Part shown: in pieces, positions 36,401 through 49,565 of the stretch
Numbering within the stretch: the stretch's first letter is position 1
Layout of the letters: the number at the start of each line of letters is the position of its first letter
Assembly (NCBI RefSeq): GCF_040939455.1
Contig: NC_134136.1
Location: 107,620,014-107,684,013, forward strand
Direction of reading: 5' to 3'
Length of the DNA: 64,000 bases
Source: Microcebus murinus
Lineage: Eukaryota; Chordata; Mammalia; Primates; Cheirogaleidae
Made by a program: the position numbers and the translations under genes
The notes under the pieces: generated by a model
The model's input: only the letters and a program-made list of their open reading frames with translations
Told to the model about the DNA's origin: nothing
The model's database searches: none

Positions 36401-39400
36401 TATTTTTACTGCTGACAGCTTACTCATGTGTTTGAGCGAGAGTTTAGATTTTGTGGACACTTTGGTTTTTGATAGTCTCATCATTTGTGTTTTATAATAT
36501 TTATATTCATAATCAAGAAAGTCTTTTTAATATATTTATGTACTAAACTATAAATATTATCATTTTTTCTCAATTTTAGCATCCTATATCATAAAGATAT
36601 TACCACAAATTTCTTGCCAGATATTTTCAGACTAGTTTAAAATATGAACAAATATATTAAGTACAATTGAGGACAAAACATTGAGCAGTCATGATATAAT
36701 AGAATAGGATAGATATTACCTAATGTTCAAAAATTAATTTTCTACATCCATATAACAAGAGGAAATTATACTATTGTTTGCTGGTAATATTACCCAAGCC
36801 TAAGGCATGGGTATATTTCTCTAAATATTTTTCCTAGAAAAGTATGGCTTCTAGATTATTTGATTAATAAAATTCCTTCAAGATCTTTTTATTCTGCTCT
36901 AGGATGAGAGGAAATATATTTATATTTTAAATTAATCATAAAATATACATTAATCTTGATTTAAAATAGAAACTGACTTTTCAGCTGAGACTATACATCT
37001 GTCATCTAAAAAAATATATTTATATTTTAAATTTATATATTAGATATAAACATTTACTAAGTTCCCTGTTTTTGTTTCACCTGAACTAACATGGTTTGAT
37101 TAATACATTTGAGAAAAATTAATAGTAAGTATACCTTACTCAAAATTATTCACTCTAGATTTTCTCAATTATTAAATGACAAGGGCAATGTTTCATTTCT
37201 TAAATAAAAGATAGAGCATTATGATATTGTGACTATGCAGACCACTATTCATTTTTCCTGTTACTTATAAATGAGTTTCTTCTTGGGTATGAATAAAATG
37301 TTACATCTAGAGCTTTTAAGCCCCTTTATAACCACATAACTGAGTAACACATCTTGAACAATTCTTAGTCACCAATTTATATAATATGTGCAAAAATTCA
37401 GATATTTTAAATATAACTTACCTGCAATTTTTCTATTTTCCCAAAAGCATACCTGCTCTCTTGGTGTGATCAAGGGGTTTCTGGAGATCAAGATGGGGAA
37501 AGGTATCCATTTCTAAGAAACACTTACTGCAGGAAAAAAGGTGCTATTTGCATTTAATGTAAATACCACATTTATTCTCTTTAATTAAAACAAAACAGAA
37601 AAACCTTCTGTATTCCAAACATAAAAAATAAAAGTTTCTTTTCAATATGGTAGTTGATTGCAAAAGACCATTCTGTGTGTAGAGATGGTCCTTCCGCCAA
37701 TTATTTTTAGCATCATGCTATTTTCATTTAGAAAGGTCAGATGAGTTCTTTGCTGAAACGAATGTGATTTTCCTAATAAGCTCACCAAGCTAAGTGATCT
37801 AACAGAATTGCTCTGTATGTTAATAAGGAGAGTAAATGGCATTACTTCACAGAACTGTTCTTTCAGTAGTGGTTCATTCCAAGAATAATTTATCCTTGCT
37901 TGTCCACTGCCATATACACACTATTAAATATGCAATGTAGCATCCTTCTCATTCAATTCTTATACTTTGCTGTCTTTATTTAATATTTGCAAACAAAATA
38001 TATTACTCCATTAGTAATCACGATGATAAAATTATGTCACACCATATTAGAAGAAAATCCAAGTTATTAGAGATTCATGTACAACTTATTTTACAAAATG
38101 GTGAGTTAAAACTCCATTGTGCACAGACATTATTCTTCCAGGCCTCTTGCCCTCCTTTACATTTAGTTAATAATCAATTCACTATCAAGCAAATGTGATT
38201 GACTTTTTTCTGGCGGGCACCGAGGACGAGTAAAACAGGATCATCCTATCACTAAAGATGCCATAGCCTCAAACACCCTACTCATTTACAGAGACTGCCA
38301 GCAACAAAAAAGATCAAACTATTATATCTACAAATCCACCCTTTCAAATATCAGATCCTTCCTGCAGTAGTGCTTCTTGTAACCAGTTTCCAAAGGAGTC
38401 TTAGGAAAATTTTCCATTGTTTCCTATGGTTATTAGACTGTTGGGTCCTAGTGACATTATGAATATACAACTCACTATTGTTTTAGCACAATGTTTTATG
38501 CATGATATTTTAAGAACTGTACAAAATACAACATTAAAATTCTAAAGTGAAAAATAATAGCATTATGGCTCATTACATTCTATATTATGGTAGTATGAAC
38601 TGTGAGTAACTGTACTGTCATCCTGTCAACTCACTTTAAAAGATCTGCTATAATGTTTTACACAATGTCATTTATTTCACAGATATAACTATACCAAAGT
38701 GTTCCAGTTTGGAAGCATAGTGTAAATGTTTAAAAATGTTTTCACACAGTCACCTGAGAAATAGTAGCACTGAAAACTAAACATCAATTACCACAACACC
38801 AACAAAAGTCCCACTACTAAGAGTAGTTTTGATCAAACAGAAGACATTATTACTACTTTCCTAATTGTTCTTAGAGGTAGACTTTCAAAGATGACCTAAA
38901 AATATTGGGGGAAGATGATGGAAACATTTATCTAAATATAATGCTTTTATGGTAAAATGACTGGCAACTAAATGACAGCAGATAGCCTTAGAAATGTCTT
39001 TTTCTAATTTAGACTGGAATGTCCTTAGAGCCCTTATATTATTATATCATATTATATCCCAAGGCCTTTTGCTGTCATTATTTCATTAATTTCATCATCG
39101 TTACATAGTCACTCCCACAGAGGCTTGCCTCATAACTAAAGGATCATCTGCCATTGATAATTTGTTCTGAATTTAATTCTATTATGTAGTACATATTCAA
39201 TTGTAACCCATGCTGGAGCAGGAATCTCTTGACTTTTGTAACCGCTTATTAAATAGCCAAAATGTTGTATAAGGAACAAGTGACAAATGAACAAACACGT
39301 ATGAGGCTTTGAATAACAGCCAGAGTAATACCAGGCTGAATTAATTACCATGTTAAATATATGCAGAAAGGGGAAATAAAATACCTGCTATTATACGGAT

Positions 39401-39544
39401 AAAACTTATTTAAATATACATGGTTGAAGATAAGCACTTTCAAAGGAATTATCGTACATTCATGAGCATATGGCACTATGCGAAGTATGTTTTAAAATTT
39501 GTGCTTAAAAATATGTTTTGTCCTAATAAATACTCTAGTTTAAA
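36401..39544. other. Unique AT-rich DNA, no gene seen
   Basis: No recognised gene. A short direct repeat around ATATATTTATATTTTAAATT occurs near 36915 and 37013. The patch at 38205-38440 is less AT-rich and has no repeat signature, but no coding frame either. Confidence 0.5.
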
Positions 39545-40665
39545 TAGACTTTTATTTTTTCAAGGAGTTTTAGGTTCATAGCAACATTGAGTGGAAGGCA
39601 GGAAGATTTTCCATATACACCTTAGCTCCACATATACACAACTTCCCCCACTATCAAAATGTCATATCACAGTAGTATCTTTGTTATAACTGATGAGCCT
39701 ACATTCATACATTATCACCCAAAATCCATAGGTTATATTAGGGTTCATTTTTGGTGTTATACAATCTATGGGTTTGAACAAATAAATATGTAAAGACATC
39801 TATTCACCATTATAGTATCATACAGGTTGATTATACCAAATCCAAACATCTGAAATTCAAAATGCTTCAAAATCCAAATTTTGTTGAGTGCTGACATAAT
39901 GCTAAAAGGAAATGCTCCAATGAGCATTTCAGATTTTCAGATTTGGGATGCTCAACTAATAAATAAATATAATGCAAATATTACAAAATCCAGAAAAGTC
40001 CCAAATTCAAAACAGTTCTGGTCCCAAGCATTTCACATAAGGAATATTCAACATGTATTAACAAGTTTCACTGCTCTAAAATCTTCTACACTCCAGCTAT
40101 TCATTTCTTCCTCCCCTAACACCTGACAACCACTGAAACCACTCATCCCTTTACTGTCTTCATAGTTTTGCCTTGTCCAGAATGCCTTATAGTTGGAATT
40201 CAGCAATATGTAGCCTTTTAATATTGGCTTCTTTCACTTAGTAATTTAAAATTCTTCCATGTTTTTTTAATGGCTTAATGGCTTATTTCGTTTTAGTTCT
40301 GAATAATATTCTATTGTTTGGATGTATCAGTGTATTTATCCATTCACCAACTGAATGGCAACTTGTTTGTTTCCAAGCTGGGGTAATTGTAAATAAAGCT
40401 GCTATAAACATTTGTATGCAGGTTTTTGTGTGGATATATTTTCAACTAATTTCTGTAAATACCATGGAGTGCAACCGCTGGATCATATTATAAGAATATG
40501 TATAGTTTTGTAAACAACTGTCAAACTTTCTTCCCAAGTGGCTATACCATTTTGTATTCCTATCAGCAATGAATTAGAGTTCATGTTCTTCCATATTCTT
40601 GCCAGCATTTGATATTGTCAGTGTTTAAGATGTTGGCCATTCTAATAGGTGTTTTGTGGGTACAT
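39545..40665 (-). mobile_element. Old L1M LINE, 3'UTR and ORF2 end
   Basis: Minus-strand L1 landmarks run in order: AAGGAGTTTTAGGTTCATAGC, CAACTTCCCCCACTATCA, CTTTCACTTAGTAATTTAAA, AATAAAGCTGCTATAAACATT, CAAGTGGCTATACCATTTTG. A Tigger-type MITE interrupts it at 39823. Confidence 0.82.
39823..40055. mobile_element. TcMar-Tigger MITE (MER2-related)
   Basis: The element begins CAGGTTGATTATACC, contains GGTCCCAAGCATTTCACATAAGG and ends ATATTCAACATG. TA flanks it at 39821-39822 and 40056-40057. The L1M sequence resumes correctly on both sides. It is shorter than MER2 (233 bp), with a different middle, so it is a related non-autonomous family or a deleted copy. Confidence 0.8.
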
Positions 40666-41999
40666 ACTTTTAAGCAACGACAATGTTGCTTTCCTAAAGG
40701 GATATTTTTCTTATTCTTCAGGAAACACTGATACACTCCTAAAACCCAAAGATTGAACATGAGTGCATATTCACATTCTTTCATACACTTCCTTTTCAGT
40801 ACAACAGCACTGGCCAACTGAAAATCTTGAAGTGATGTCTTTTTAAAAAATCATCAGAGAATTAAAAGCAGAGAAAAATAATAAACCCTGAATAGAGTAG
40901 GTAGCTTTTTAAGAGATAATGTATGTATCTTAAAATGTAGATGACTATATCCACACATTATATTTATATCAATATTATTAAGAAATTCATCAAATTACTG
41001 AGAATTAAGAAAACATTTTATATCAGCTTAATATGAATATCTATTGAAAATGAAATGATATTAGTTTACTCTTATATACTCTTAGAGAATACATGCAGTT
41101 TTCTTGCTCATCACTGGCCAACTTGTGCAATTTTTTTTTTAAAAAAGAATATATTGCCTGTTTATGTTATGGATGATAGCCTGAAAGGTACTGTAGTATC
41201 GAAGTTGCATCTATGCCAGTATGCCTCCAAAATGCTCATTGATTCAATTCATACGTGTAGACCTAATTTTCAACTTTCTAGTTTTAAGAAGTATAACAGA
41301 AAATTACAACAATTCACACTTACACATAATTGTCCTATTCCTCAAAAGCCAATATTCCAGATACATAGATACATAAAAACAATTAAAATTCAGCTTTCAC
41401 AGGGGAAACCACTAGTGTTTTATTTTTAGGTTAATTTTAGTGTGTCATCTTAATATGTGTATATTTTTCCCAAAACATAATGGTCTTAGTTTATCTTCTA
41501 TTAAAGTATTATTAGTATATGCCTGAATGTGTATTTTCATTTAATTGACTTTGTGAATTTATGAATAGCAGAAAATTAAATATAAAACATTGAAACCTTT
41601 CTAGTCAGATGGCATGAAAATTTCATGCCTTGATACATGATACCTTTTTAAAATATAGAGCAATGATAAAGAAAACATAAAAAGAACAAAAGTCATAACT
41701 CCACAGCAGGGCTTAGACACAAACTTTGCACCTCTATGCATCAGACATAGTAGCTGTAGTCCAGATAGACTCTTTCCTGAGATTGACATGGGCCCTGTAT
41801 TTAACCTTCCTCACTAAGAGTCCACATGTAAGAAAGAAACCAGAGTTAAGATCACCACTTGAAGGCACAAGTTAAGGTGAAAGTTCAGGCAGCAATCATT
41901 CTTAAAAGGAGAAATTTCTTAAAAATTGTGCTGACCTGCTGCCTGAGCCTCTATTATTTTAGAAATCTAGTACACTAGCGATATGGGAAGAAAACACAC
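40666..41999. other. Unique AT-rich DNA, no gene seen
   Basis: A 124-codon open frame at 41055-41429 has no recognisable domain and biased A/T composition; I treat it as chance. Confidence 0.5.
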
Positions 42000-43445
42000 A
42001 CTCAAACACACATCATGAAGGTAGAAACAGCCCAAAAGAAACTGACTTGAGCACTGAATCATCAATATCTCTAAATAATTATCACCACAAACAGAATCCT
42101 CAACATGTAAGTAGATTATTTACATCTAGACTTCTGTTTCACCGGTCAGATGCAGATATCAGCAAAGTAGTAGATAGGCAGGAATAAAGAGTGGAATAGA
42201 AATGACATACACAATGACAATAAAATTAAATACTTTCACTCTAAATGATCCAGAAATTTATGAATAAATAAAGACCTAAAGAAAGCAGAAAGCCACCAGC
42301 ACCGCCACAATAATTCAATCATGGATTCAGCCTAGATGAAATTATTCTCATAGAAGAGTCTGAAGAACACTTAGAAAAAATATGTTTAGGATTCTCAACG
42401 ATAAAATTAAAAGTTGAAAGCCAATAAAAAGAACAAGATAATATGCTGAAATAAAACAGATAAATTAAAATAAAAAAGAACAAAAAGTTATAAAACAAAA
42501 GTGGGTAGAAATTGAAGTAAACGATTTGATATTGAGAAGAAAAAAAACTATAAATACTGGAAATGACAAATGTAGTAAATGAATAAATTTTAAAGAAATA
42601 AACAGGTTAAGTACCTGGATGGAATGAGAAGATAAAATTAGGTAATTAGAAGATACTAAGGAAGAACTCAACCAGAACACAACACAGGGGCAAATAATTT
42701 TTAAAAATAAAAAAAATTATATAAAAGATGCAAAACATGACCAATATTTTAAAATGATGAATTCGTAAAGAAGAGTGGGTGAGATTGCAGAGAAGCAAGA
42801 TTTGAAAATAATAACTGAGAATTTAATAGGACTGAAGATAGTTAAAAGACTAGGATTATCTAAGAAAGTTTTGAAGAAGAATAAGCTATTCTGTCTTACC
42901 ACGTGTCATGCTAATTATAAATCTATAGTAATTGATATGGGTGGTGTTGGCAGAGGAATCAGCAAGTGAAGAAAAAAACATAAAAAGGATGCCCAGAAAT
43001 ACATGTGTATATACAATATTAATCTTGATACAAGATAAAGGTGGCACTGCAGATGAGTAGGGAAAAGGTAGACATTTGTAAATAATGATTGAAAAATTAC
43101 TTATTCATTAAAAATACTATTCATAAAAAACCTAAAATAATTTCCAGGTTCATTAAGAGACCTACAAGTGAAAGGGAAAAACTTTAATACTTTAAAATAA
43201 AATATAGGTGAAAATAAGAAATAGACCCACAAGTCAATTGAAACATTGGCAAAGGACATAAATGATTCAAAGAGCAAATTAAAGGACCAATGAACATAAA
43301 AGATCTATTAATCACTGAAAAGCAAATGAGATATAATTTCACAGTCATTACACTGAGAAGAATTTTAAGTGTCAATAGCTAGTTGTTAAGGATATGAAAA
43401 TAGGGTATGCCTACAGCACTATTGGAAGCATTAATAGGTAGAGAC
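42000..43445 (+). mobile_element. Old HAL1/L1-like LINE, plus strand
   Basis: The A-rich sense composition, the run of AATGAATAAATTTTAAAG-like segments and the ORF2-like part near 43220-43330 (AGACCCACAAGTCAATTG, GACCAATGAACATAAAAG, AGCAAATGAGATATAA) suggest an old L1 or HAL1 copy. Divergence is high and the limits are approximate. Confidence 0.45.
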
Positions 43446-43702
43446 ATTCTAAGAGCAGGTATAGCAAAATGTTATATTATTCATAGTCCTCTTATGTTTG
43501 CTTGACATATTTCATAATAATCAAATGATACCATGTATAAAAATAGCTCCCTTTAAATTAGAAAGTGAATGTACATTACAGATCCTTGAGAATTAGTTCA
43601 TATATTTACCATGTACATTTGAAAATTATTTATTCATTCCTTATATAGATCCTGTGTATTGAGTATGTTCTTGCCTTCTTTGTGACATTAGAAACAAAGA
43701 CA

Positions 43703-43745
43703 CTGTATTTGAAAGACAAGATACAGACTTGTCTTTCAAATACAG
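43703..43745. repeat. Perfect 18-bp inverted repeat with 7-nt loop
   Basis: The left arm, CTGTATTTGAAAGACAAG, at 43703-43720 and the right arm, CTTGTCTTTCAAATACAG, at 43728-43745 are exact reverse complements separated by ATACAGA. It is not part of any repeat I recognise. Confidence 0.95.
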
Positions 43746-44607
43746 AGTCTTATCAACATGCATCATTCCAGATTCACAAGTGACATTACCAGAGTTAGAG
43801 AGCTGGGTTATTTTTGTTATAGAAAATTGCTCCCTTTCATTTTCTGAGCTATGGATTTTGAGCTATGTGGTTTTGAGCTGTGGAATCTTGCTTTCAATGG
43901 GTTTATCATTTTCCTTTGGTGCTAATTAAATTTCCATTTGTATATTTTCCTTTAGCCCTTTAAGCAAATGGTCAGAGTTAAGGATACCATTCATAGTGCT
44001 ATTATTACATATTATTAGTCAAATATCTATAAAAGGATGAATAGGAAACCAAGTGATAGGATGTCATCACTCTCTCTAAAATAATAATAAAAATAGTAAT
44101 ATGATCCTCTAAGAAGTTGTTTACTGAGGTTAAATTTAACTGAAGACATAGAATCTCTAGTATTTTTCCAACATGGAATCTTCTACTCCATTGTGAATCT
44201 GGAAGATAAGATTTTAGTAAAGATGAATGTAATTTCTTTAGGTATACTGATTAAAGGGAATCTGTAAATTAATAGTTTTTCAAATCAATTAGAATTGAAC
44301 TCAATAAGGAACAAGTTATATTTTATTCATGGTCATAGTAGGTTGTGAGAGAGATGCTGGACTATAAACTCACATATGCTGGGCTTACTATACTTACACA
44401 GGAAAGAAATTATGGTGACTTTGGAAAAATATTTCATAATGCATGCCATTAAATTTCATGCTTAAATTATGGAAACACAGGGGCTGTGATCACAGAGGGC
44501 TAGAATAGGAAAAGGGCAATCAATAAAAATAACAAAAAAATTATACAGGAAGTAGGAAGGAAATGATACTTGGTAAGAAGAATACATTCAGTATGAGAAG
44601 TAGGATG
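43746..44607. other. Unique DNA, no gene seen
   Basis: 43800-43925 has a tandem-like run of TTTTGAGCTATGG / TTTTGAGCTGTGG words (43856 and 43872). Nothing else is evident. Confidence 0.45.
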
Positions 44608-45012
44608 GTGTACCTCTGTGATCCCCAACTCCAGGGGCCATGGACCAGTACCAGTCTGTGTCCTGTTAGGAACAGGGCTGCATAGCAGGAGGTGAGTGAA
44701 GTTTCATTTGTATTCACAGTTGTTCCCCATCACTGGCACCACCACCTGAGCGCCACCTCTAGTCAGACCAGCAGAAGCATTAGATTCTCATAGGAGTGTG
44801 ACCTCTATTGTAAACTGCATGCGAGGGATCTAGGTTGCATGTTTCTTATGAGAATCTACTGCCTGATAATCTGAGGTGGAGCTGAGGCAGTGATGCTAGT
44901 GCTGGGGAGCAGCTGCAAATACAGATTATCATTAACAGAGAGGTTTGACTGCACAAAGACCATACTGAATCAATTGACTGAGTGGCACTATCAGTGAGTG
45001 GCAAGTGGCAAG

Positions 45013-45150
45013 TAAGCCGCATCTGGTGGCAGACATTATAGTGGCAAGTGTGCATCTCACTTCAATTGTAAAGCTACATCTGATGGCAGGCTTTATAGTG
45101 GTAAGTGAGTTAATGTACTTCAATTGTACGGCTGCATCTGGTGGTAGGCT
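45013..45150. repeat. Three 57-58-bp direct repeats in the hAT 5' subterminal region
   Basis: A unit with CATCTGGTGGCAGGC as its core starts at 45019, 45076 and 45134. The spacers contain GTGGCAAGTG and CTTCAATTGTA. Such subterminal repeats can be transposase-binding sites in hAT elements; that role is inferred. Confidence 0.8.
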
Positions 45151-45293
45151 TCAAGTCAGAATTTGACACTTATTTTGGTCTGTACATGGCTGGCCCATTA
45201 TTTTACTTACCACTTCTGTCCATGCCTCTTTTCCACACTGTGCACTTGCCTCAGTCATGGTTTTGGGAATCCCACAAGCTAACCCTAGCAAAA

Positions 45294-47158
45294 ATGACAG
45301 AAAAACAAACGTCCCTGGAGAGTTTCTTTGCAAAGGGGGAAAGACCCAATGATGAGACAGAAGACTCTAAGACTGTCAACAAAATGAAAGCTATATTTAA
45401 AACAGAATACCAAGAGTACTACTTAAATTATGGGTTCATTGCAACAGGTGATTCATGTTCTCTAAGCCTGTTTTGTATAATATGTGGTGACTGCTATTCA
45501 AAGAAGCCAGGAAAACCTTCAAAACTGCTTTGCCACATGGAGACCAAGCACCCTGAATTAAAAGACAAGCCTTTGGAAATTTTCAAAAGAGAAAAAAACA
45601 TGGCTATAAAGAACAGAAACAATCATTGAAGACCACCATTTCATCAAATGTGTCTGCACTGAGAGCATCATTCTTAGTGGCTAACTGCACTGCTAAAGCT
45701 GAGTGGCCCTTTACATAGGTGAAGAGTTGATCCTGCGGGCTGCTGAGGACAGTTGCTGTGAACTTTTAGGAGATACAGCACTTCAAAAGATGGCATATGT
45801 TCCTCTTTTGGCTAGCACCATAACTAGAAGAATTGATGACACAGCAGAAGATATTGAGGCACAATTCTTAGAGAAGATTAATGAGTCACCATGGTACATA
45901 ATCCAGGTTGATAAGACTACTGATGTTGACAAGGCAATAACGTTTGTTTTTGTACAATATATTTTTCAGGAGGATGTGCATGAGGATATGTCATGTGCAC
46001 TTTTGTTACCAAAGAACACTACAGTTGCAGAACTATTTAAGTCTTTGAATGATTACATATCAGGAAAACTGAATTGGTCATTTTGTGTTGGTATACACAG
46101 GGACAGAGTGGCTGCCATAAACTGGACACCTTTCTGGTTTCACTGCTCAGGTCAAAGAGGTTGCTTCTGAATGTGAATCTACACACTGTGTCATAGAGAA
46201 ATGCTGTCTAAGTCAAAAAATGGCACCTGAACTAAACAATGTTTTGCAGGATGTGATTAAAATCATCAACCACATTAGAGTACATGCCCTTAACTCACAT
46301 CTGTTCAAAGAGCAATGTGAGGAGATGGACACAGAGCACACATGTCTTCTCTTATACACAGAAGTGAGATGGATTTCTAGAGGTAGATAGCTGGCCAGAG
46401 TCTTTGAGTTATAAGAGCCACTCCCCAGAGATTTCTTTTAGAAAAACAGACACCACTGGCAGAACATTTCAATGGCACAGAATGGGTTGCAAAACTTGCT
46501 TAGTTGTGTGACATATTCAACCTGCTCAGCAAACTCAATCAGACACTTTAAGGGAGAAGGACAACTGTGTTCAAGTCAGCAGATAAAGTGGCTGCATTCA
46601 AAGCCAAACTGGAATTATGGGGGTGACAAGTGAATATTGGGATTTTTGACATATTTCAAACATTAGCAGAGATTTCAAAAGAGACTGAGCCAGAACCTTC
46701 TTTCTCCCAGCTGGTGCATGATTACCTATCTCAGCTTTCAAAAGAGTTTGGATATTATTTTCTAACCACAAAAACTCCTGAACTAGGAAGGAATGGATCT
46801 GTGACCCATTCGTGAATAAGCCAGGTGAATCAACTTTGTCTGTGCTAGAAGAGGGTCAACAGCTTGAGATTATAAATGATGGTGACCATAAATGTTTATT
46901 TGAGATGACTTCAAATCTCCATATGTTCTGGGTTAAGGTCAAGTGGGATATCCTAAGATTGCCACAAAAGACCTGAAAAGCCTACTTCCATTTCCAACAT
47001 CCTATCTTTGTGAAGCAGGATTTTCTGCAGTGACAACAACCAAAAGGAGATTACGGAGTAGACTGGACATAAGCAACACACTTCGGGTGTCATTGTCTCC
47101 CATCACCCCTAGATGGGACCATCTAGTTGCAGGAAAACAAGCTCAGGGCTCCCAGTGA
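45294..47158 (+). pseudogene. hAT (Charlie3-like) transposase pseudogene
   Basis: The likely start codon is 45294 (MTEKQTSLESFF). A BED-type zinc finger follows at 45474-45551, with Cys-X2-Cys and His-X4-His spaced by 16 residues, the DNA-binding domain of hAT transposases. The frame stops at 45629 and shifts. From 45703 the RNase-H-like catalytic part begins; VDKTTDV at about 45907-45927 sits where the first catalytic Asp is expected. A stop at 46168-46170 and further breaks follow; another open piece covers 46630-46815. The dimerisation region FPTSYLCEAGFSAV at 46991 and on, with RRLRSRL, is in yet another frame and ends at 47158. At least three frame breaks rule out an active enzyme or an obviously domesticated gene. 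Confidence 0.88.
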
Positions 47159-47355
47159 TTCTGCATTATGGTGAGTTATCTAATTATTTCATTATATATT
47201 ACAATGTAATAATAATAGAAATGAAATGCACAATACATGTAATGTGCTTGAATCATCCTGAAGCCACACACACCCCGACTCCTGGTCCATGGAAAACTTG
47301 TCCTCCATGAAACCAGTCCCTGATGCCAAAAAGGTAGTGGACCGCTGGTGTACCT

Positions 47356-49414
47356 AGTTCAGATTGTCTAGTCAATTGAAATATTAACCTTTGAAGCTTA
47401 GGAGGCTTCCAGGCTATGTCTAGGGATTTTATTTCCCTGGAAAATCTTAGACTGAGCAAATTTACATTTAGTTTGTCAAAATTTTTTCCCTGAATTTTGC
47501 TTAAATCTGACTGCCACATGTACAAACGAATTCAATATACACTGAGGGTCTTATTCAAAACTCTGAAGGATTTCTAAGAATGCACCAAAACTCAGAAGAT
47601 GCCATTATAGAAAAACATATTACAACACTTAGAGGTTGTTAAACTATTACTTTATTTATTTATTTTTGCTACAATTGAAAATAAAACTAACATGTATTCT
47701 TCCATAAGCCCCTTGGATTTGTTTATATAAAACTGCTGAGAATTTATTTTAAACTCCCTTATTTCTTCATTTTGCATTTTAGTTGAAATCCTGGGGAACT
47801 TTAGCAATAGAGGATCCAGTACATAATTGTTCATTTAAAAATGATTCCACAACATCAACAGAGTTATATTAAATTCCAATATCTCATTCCAAAATTCATT
47901 TTGCAATATAACTTTGCGATATAAAATAAGCTGAAAATACCAACACTGGTCCAACAAAACACGTATAGATAAATCTCTCAATTTATATATTATACTTTCT
48001 AGGATAGTTAGTGAAAATCACTTCAAGTCCTAAAATTCTATATTAATAGAATTCTCTGTTACAACTCCTGAGCTTGTATGAGCTTAATCAGCAACATAGC
48101 TCTACATCAACATAATAAAAGTAATACTGATAGGTATTTAGCACTACATATGAGAGCTTTATAAGCAAATGAACTATTTAGTTAGCTTTTTTCCAGATAA
48201 GAAGACCCACAGCATTATGGATTTAATATTGATATATCTAACTATTTTTGAGAAAAACTGAAGCTCCATTATATCTAGAATATAGATATTTTGCTGAGGT
48301 ACATATATAAGTCACATATGCTGGTGAGGTATCCAAGATGATCCTCCATCTTTCTCTTTCTTTAAAGCACCTTGGGCCTCTCCTTATTTATTGTAGTTAT
48401 ATATTCCCCTGATTTGAAGCAAATGTATCTCCTTTGAGAAAAATATATCATAAATCATCTCTTACCATCTCTCCAACTTTTGCTTCTCTAAAGATATCTA
48501 ATAAATGCTGGTAATAGAAAGGTAGGGGAATTAAAGAGTCTTATAAAATAGATGATTCTTGGCTCAATGAGGTAGAAGTTTGGGGTAATTAAAAGCGCAA
48601 TGTTAAAATCAGCAAGAGTTTGGATTTTTGAAGTTATTCAATCCCATTATGTTCTTTATAAAAAACTAAAAAAAGAAAAAGAGAGAGAAGCTATAAAACT
48701 GTTTCACTGAGTGCAATATTCAATACCTCATTAAGTAGGAGGCGGAGGTTTAGTGAAAGTTAAAAGAGCAGTTACCTTGAAAGAAGATAGTCATATGCAA
48801 CAAAAATATGTATCTTTATGTTCGCAGGTTTAAGAAGAAAGACAAGGTCTTAGGCATATATTTTCATACAAAAGTGACAGGTGAGAGAGGTACTAGTTCA
48901 GTCACAGTAGTAATCATAACAAACTACAAGTTGAATGAGAACATTATGAAGCATTTTTATTTCTGCAACAAGAAGTGTGGATGGCCAAATTGTCACTTAG
49001 GCATTTTTACTTGAGAAGAAATATCTCATCAAGTAAAAAGGAGATCAGAAGAAATAAGATTTAAGCAGAGAAAAAAGTATCCTATTTTAGAAGAAATTGC
49101 CAGGCACTTATTGCCCAGCAACTATCTTCATGATTCACTCATTATAATTCTTTTCAGGTTCAGGTGAGTTCATGTGTAAAAATTATATCGAAGTAATATA
49201 ATGCAGTGTGTTTTTTTAGTAGTAGACTTTATTTTAATAGGTTTATAACTTATTTGGATTTATATAATCATTAAGGGTATGATGGGTATCTCTGTAATTA
49301 TTCAGTTATACTTTACTAAATTTTATGAGTGCAATTATATGCTTTAGTGGTATTTGCCAATTTACAGTTTTGCAAAAGTCTCAGGGCATATGCCTTGGCC
49401 TGGGTCTGTTGAGA
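47356..49414. other. Unique AT-rich DNA, no gene seen
   Basis: No recognised repeat or coding frame. 48661-48690 is an A/G-rich tract. Confidence 0.5.

Positions 49415-49456
<42 letters not shown>
49415..49456. repeat. (TA)n microsatellite, ~42 bp
   Basis: An uninterrupted TA run, followed closely by the palindrome GACATATGTC. Confidence 0.95.
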
Positions 49457-49458
<2 letters not shown>

Positions 49459-49508
49459 ATGACATATGTCATAAAAGAGGCCATAGTAACTAAAATTATA
49501 TGTTCCAG

Positions 49509-49511
<3 letters not shown>

Positions 49512-49539
<28 letters not shown>
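49512..49539. repeat. (AT)n microsatellite, ~28 bp
   Basis: A second AT run 55 bp after the first, followed by a degenerate GTATGTATATATGTGTGTG tract. Confidence 0.95.
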
Positions 49540-49565
49540 GGGGGTGTATGTATATATGTGTGTGT

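Larger units (their letters stand above)
44616..47347 (+). mobile_element. Nearly full-length hAT transposon, best match Charlie3
   Basis: The 2732-bp element is flanked by perfect 8-bp direct repeats, GTGTACCT, at 44608-44615 and 47348-47355, the hAT signature. The left end reads CTGTGATCCCCAACTCC and the right end AAAAAGGTAGTGGACCGCTG, which are diverged terminal inverted repeats. The 5' subterminal sequence matches the MER1/Charlie3 group (CGAGGGATCTAGGTTGCATG, CTGAGGTGGAGCTGAGGCAG). The length is about that of Charlie3 (near 2.7 kb as I recall). It contains a broken transposase gene. Confidence 0.9.

Noticed and set aside
45141..47158. Possible domesticated hAT gene, like the ZBED/FAM200 genes
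   Set aside because: The reading frame is broken several times and the whole transposon with target-site duplications is still around it, so it is a dead element rather than a co-opted gene.
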